From a bacterium (lineage in GTDB: Bacteria > Patescibacteriota > Microgenomatia > UBA8517): a DNA stretch of 6,667 bases. Below the pieces are notes generated by a model, which worked only from the letters and a program-made list of their open reading frames with translations, was not told the origin of the DNA and searched no databases. This document shows positions 4,958 through 6,667 of the stretch, in pieces; the first letter of the stretch is position 1, and the number at the start of each line of letters is the position of its first letter. The position numbers were made by a program, and so were the translations under genes. The stretch is from assembly GCA_021824385.1 (NCBI GenBank), contig JAKAKU010000117.1, forward strand, positions 1 through 6,667, written 5' to 3'.

Positions 4958-6667
4958 GGCACTAAACATTTATTCCAATTAAGAGGAACCCCTCCCGAAG
5001 CGACTACATAATATGTTTGTAAACGGGAAGGGAACACGGTGTGGTCTGCAGGGTTTGCATTAATATAATCCTTCGCTTTGCATGATCCGGAACCACCTTC
5101 AAAAATGTATGACCACTGTCTAATATTAAGCTTACAATTCGGGGTTTTTACATCCGCATCAACCATACAAGCAAGATTGCTGTAAGCTGGGCTAAATGCG
5201 TATCCACGAGCGAGTCTAATAAAACAATCTGATTGCGCTTGATAATCATTCTTTGGAATTCCTCCCGACGCACAGCCAAAATCGGCAACGGGCATTCTGT
5301 TGTATTTGGTAAGGTCAGCATAGTTACTTGCCCAACTTTCCTCAGCCCAAATGCCAATAGCAAGTGCCGGATCGAATCTTGCAGCAAGTGCTTTACCAAC
5401 TAAATCGTTCCAGCATTTGAGGATATTGGGGAGACTAATAAGATCAGGCCATGGTCGGGCACCGTTATTAATGTACGTTTGGAGCTGCTGCTTACTTATA
5501 ACTCCTGTTGCCGTAACATCTGGAGCGTTTATATTACAATTGACGTCACCCGCGAGAACAGGTTCTTGTCCGGGCTGTTCTGTTTCAGTGAATCCTTCTT
5601 CAGCATTCATTCCTTTTGGTCTCAATGCCTTTTGAACATTTTTTAAGAAATAGTCATACACACTCCCAATGTGAGGGAAATAAATTTCTGCACTTGAACC
5701 AGGATTTTGTTTGGCAGGGTCGCCTGCAAGCGTTTGACTTGATTGGAGCGCACCATCACCACCGGTATTTTGGGAATTGTATGCAGCAGTAGATTTTCCA
5801 GGGATATCTTTTATTTCTTCAACCGGACTGTTTGGCCCGACTTTTGGAAATATTCTTTTAAAAATTGACATACTGCCATCAACAAACCGCTCCCACGTAG
5901 TAGTAAGCTGAGGAGTTTCGATATTCACTGAGAATGGGATATATACCTCTCGGGTACACGTGTTTGTGGTGTGACCACAATCCTGAATACACCCGGCTTT
6001 TGCGTCCCCGGTAAGTTTGTTACATCCCGCTTCGCATGCTGCTCTGTCAGCAGCGCTCACTTTAGGAAAATCACAAGTAAAGTTTGCTGAATAAGTGAGT
6101 GTTCCTTGAATTGGAAGCTTATTGGTGTCGGTGGGCCGAACGAGTTCTCCATACAGTTTATCCCCAGGATTTGTGCGTGATTCAACTTGTTGACAATACG
6201 GAATATTGTTTTGGTCTTGGAGAGGTTGCGTTCGGGCAGTCCCCGCGTCTGAGACACCATTTGGTTTGAATGTGTTTTGGAGCATCAGACCCAGTTCGTT
6301 ATCTTCCTCAATGTGAGCGAAATATAAGTCGCGGGTACTGTTGTCTGCCTTGTAGTCGGCACATGTTATTCCACTCACTATGTCGTCTGGGTTTGTATTT
6401 CCACTCGCACACGAGCCAAATCCGCCTCTTAATTCACTTTTTGCGTTTCCAACCCTGTCTTCTGTTGAAGAAAATGGCAAATAAGGAAATGCTTTTGTGT
6501 TTTGATCAAGGGGAGCTATGTTTGATATTCGTTTATAGTCAGTTGAATCGGTATAGCACCGCTCTGGATTATCAGGGCTTCCACAGCTAACGGTTTGATT
6601 GTGTCTATCGTTACCTATTCGATCGTTTTCATTTCTGCGTTCCAGAGTTTGAATAAACTGGGGAAGC
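4954..6667 (-). CDS. Large cysteine-rich, probably exported protein with lysozyme-like C-terminus (5' end outside window)
   Basis: The frame is open without a stop to the right edge, so at least 570 residues are encoded and the true start is not visible; a TTG at 6480 is only an internal codon. The visible part is polar and Thr/Asn/Gly-rich, with about 19 cysteines, which fits an extracytoplasmic, disulfide-bonded protein. A twin CX3C motif (CEAGC, 10 residues, CIQDC) is encoded at 5977-6036. The C-terminal 150-180 residues resemble a lysozyme/lytic-transglycosylase fold: DPALAIGIWAEESWASN with adjacent glutamates (5338-5343) as candidate catalytic residues, then PVADFGCASGG in the place of the family's substrate-site glycine motif. 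Cell-wall cleavage is an inference from this pattern only. An alternative is a non-catalytic adhesin or surface-machine component. It is convergent with dnaN (4-nt stop overlap), with no terminator visible between them. Confidence 0.8.
   Translation of the reverse strand, partial: LPQFIQTLERRNENDRIGNDRHNQTVSCGSPDNPERCYTDSTDYKRISNIAPLDQNTKAFPYLPFSSTEDRVGNAKSELRGGFGSCASGNTNPDDIVSGITCADYKADNSTRDLYFAHIEEDNELGLMLQNTFKPNGVSDAGTARTQPLQDQNNIPYCQQVESRTNPGDKLYGELVRPTDTNKLPIQGTLTYSANFTCDFPKVSAADRAACEAGCNKLTGDAKAGCIQDCGHTTNTCTREVYIPFSVNIETPQLTTTWERFVDGSMSIFKRIFPKVGPNSPVEEIKDIPGKSTAAYNSQNTGGDGALQSSQTLAGDPAKQNPGSSAEIYFPHIGSVYDYFLKNVQKALRPKGMNAEEGFTETEQPGQEPVLAGDVNCNINAPDVTATGVISKQQLQTYINNGARPWPDLISLPNILKCWNDLVGKALAARFDPALAIGIWAEESWASNYADLTKYNRMPVADFGCASGGIPKNDYQAQSDCFIRLARGYAFSPAYSNLACMVDADVKTPNCKLNIRQWSYIFEGGSGSCKAKDYINANPADHTVFPSRLQTYYVVASGGVPLNWNKCLVP

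Noticed and set aside
5198..5206. DnaA-box-like GTATCCACG
   Set aside because: Two mismatches, isolated and within a coding sequence.
6158..6166. DnaA-box-like TTATCCCCA
   Set aside because: One mismatch from consensus but isolated inside the cysteine-rich coding region, with no other boxes nearby; expected by chance.
6478..6480. TTG as start codon of the cysteine-rich gene
   Set aside because: The same frame stays open to the window edge with similar composition and more cysteines, no ribosome site precedes the TTG, and no signal peptide follows it.

Overview
The window looks like the chromosomal replication-origin neighbourhood of a bacterium that uses the standard genetic code, with moderate GC estimated by eye at about 40-45%. 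It carries the classic origin-flanking set: yidC, yidD, rnpA and rpmH on the minus strand, then dnaA and dnaN on the plus strand. Several traits are compatible with a Patescibacteria/CPR or other deep-branching, uncultured lineage: a compact DnaA (458 aa), a YidC with no large periplasmic domain, few Shine-Dalgarno sites, and large unfamiliar exported proteins. I cannot fix the phylum without a search.

Layout. Positions 1-1140 hold the leftward cluster rpmH > rnpA > yidD > yidC, tightly packed with overlaps; yidC runs off the left edge. A hairpin at 1165-1187 separates it from an unrecognised leftward 108-aa gene (1194-1520). A 136-bp divergent control region follows, with a promoter for the small gene and a possible dnaA promoter containing a perfect DnaA box. 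dnaA fills 1657-3033. The 218 bp after dnaA contain a well-formed oriC: a cluster of DnaA boxes (3032-3141), then a DnaA-trio run of CTA triplets (3142-3163), then an AT-rich unwinding stretch. A leftward gene for a secreted SH3b-like protein (3252-3779) sits between oriC and dnaN, with its own terminator and a near-consensus promoter. dnaN (3863-4957) reads rightward. Its stop codon overlaps the stop of a convergent leftward gene (4954-6667) for a large, cysteine-rich, probably exported protein with a lysozyme/transglycosylase-like C-terminus; that gene's 5' end lies outside the window.

How the parts fit. DnaA is expected to bind the boxes next to its own gene, extend along the trios and open the AT-rich stretch; DnaN then acts as the polymerase clamp. 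RnpA processes tRNA precursors, L34 is a ribosomal protein, and YidD/YidC serve membrane protein insertion. The left-hand genes and dnaA/dnaN run with the forks leaving oriC. The SH3b gene and the cysteine-rich gene run against them, which suggests later insertions into an old core locus.

The most interesting points are the near-perfect DnaA-trio origin, the SH3b gene splitting dnaA from dnaN with interleaved divergent promoters, a repeated promoter geometry that implies leaderless mRNAs for dnaN, yidC and rpmH, and the twin CX3C plus lysozyme-like exported protein. I see no CRISPR array, transposon, tRNA or rRNA, and no clear sign of an undescribed defence system.
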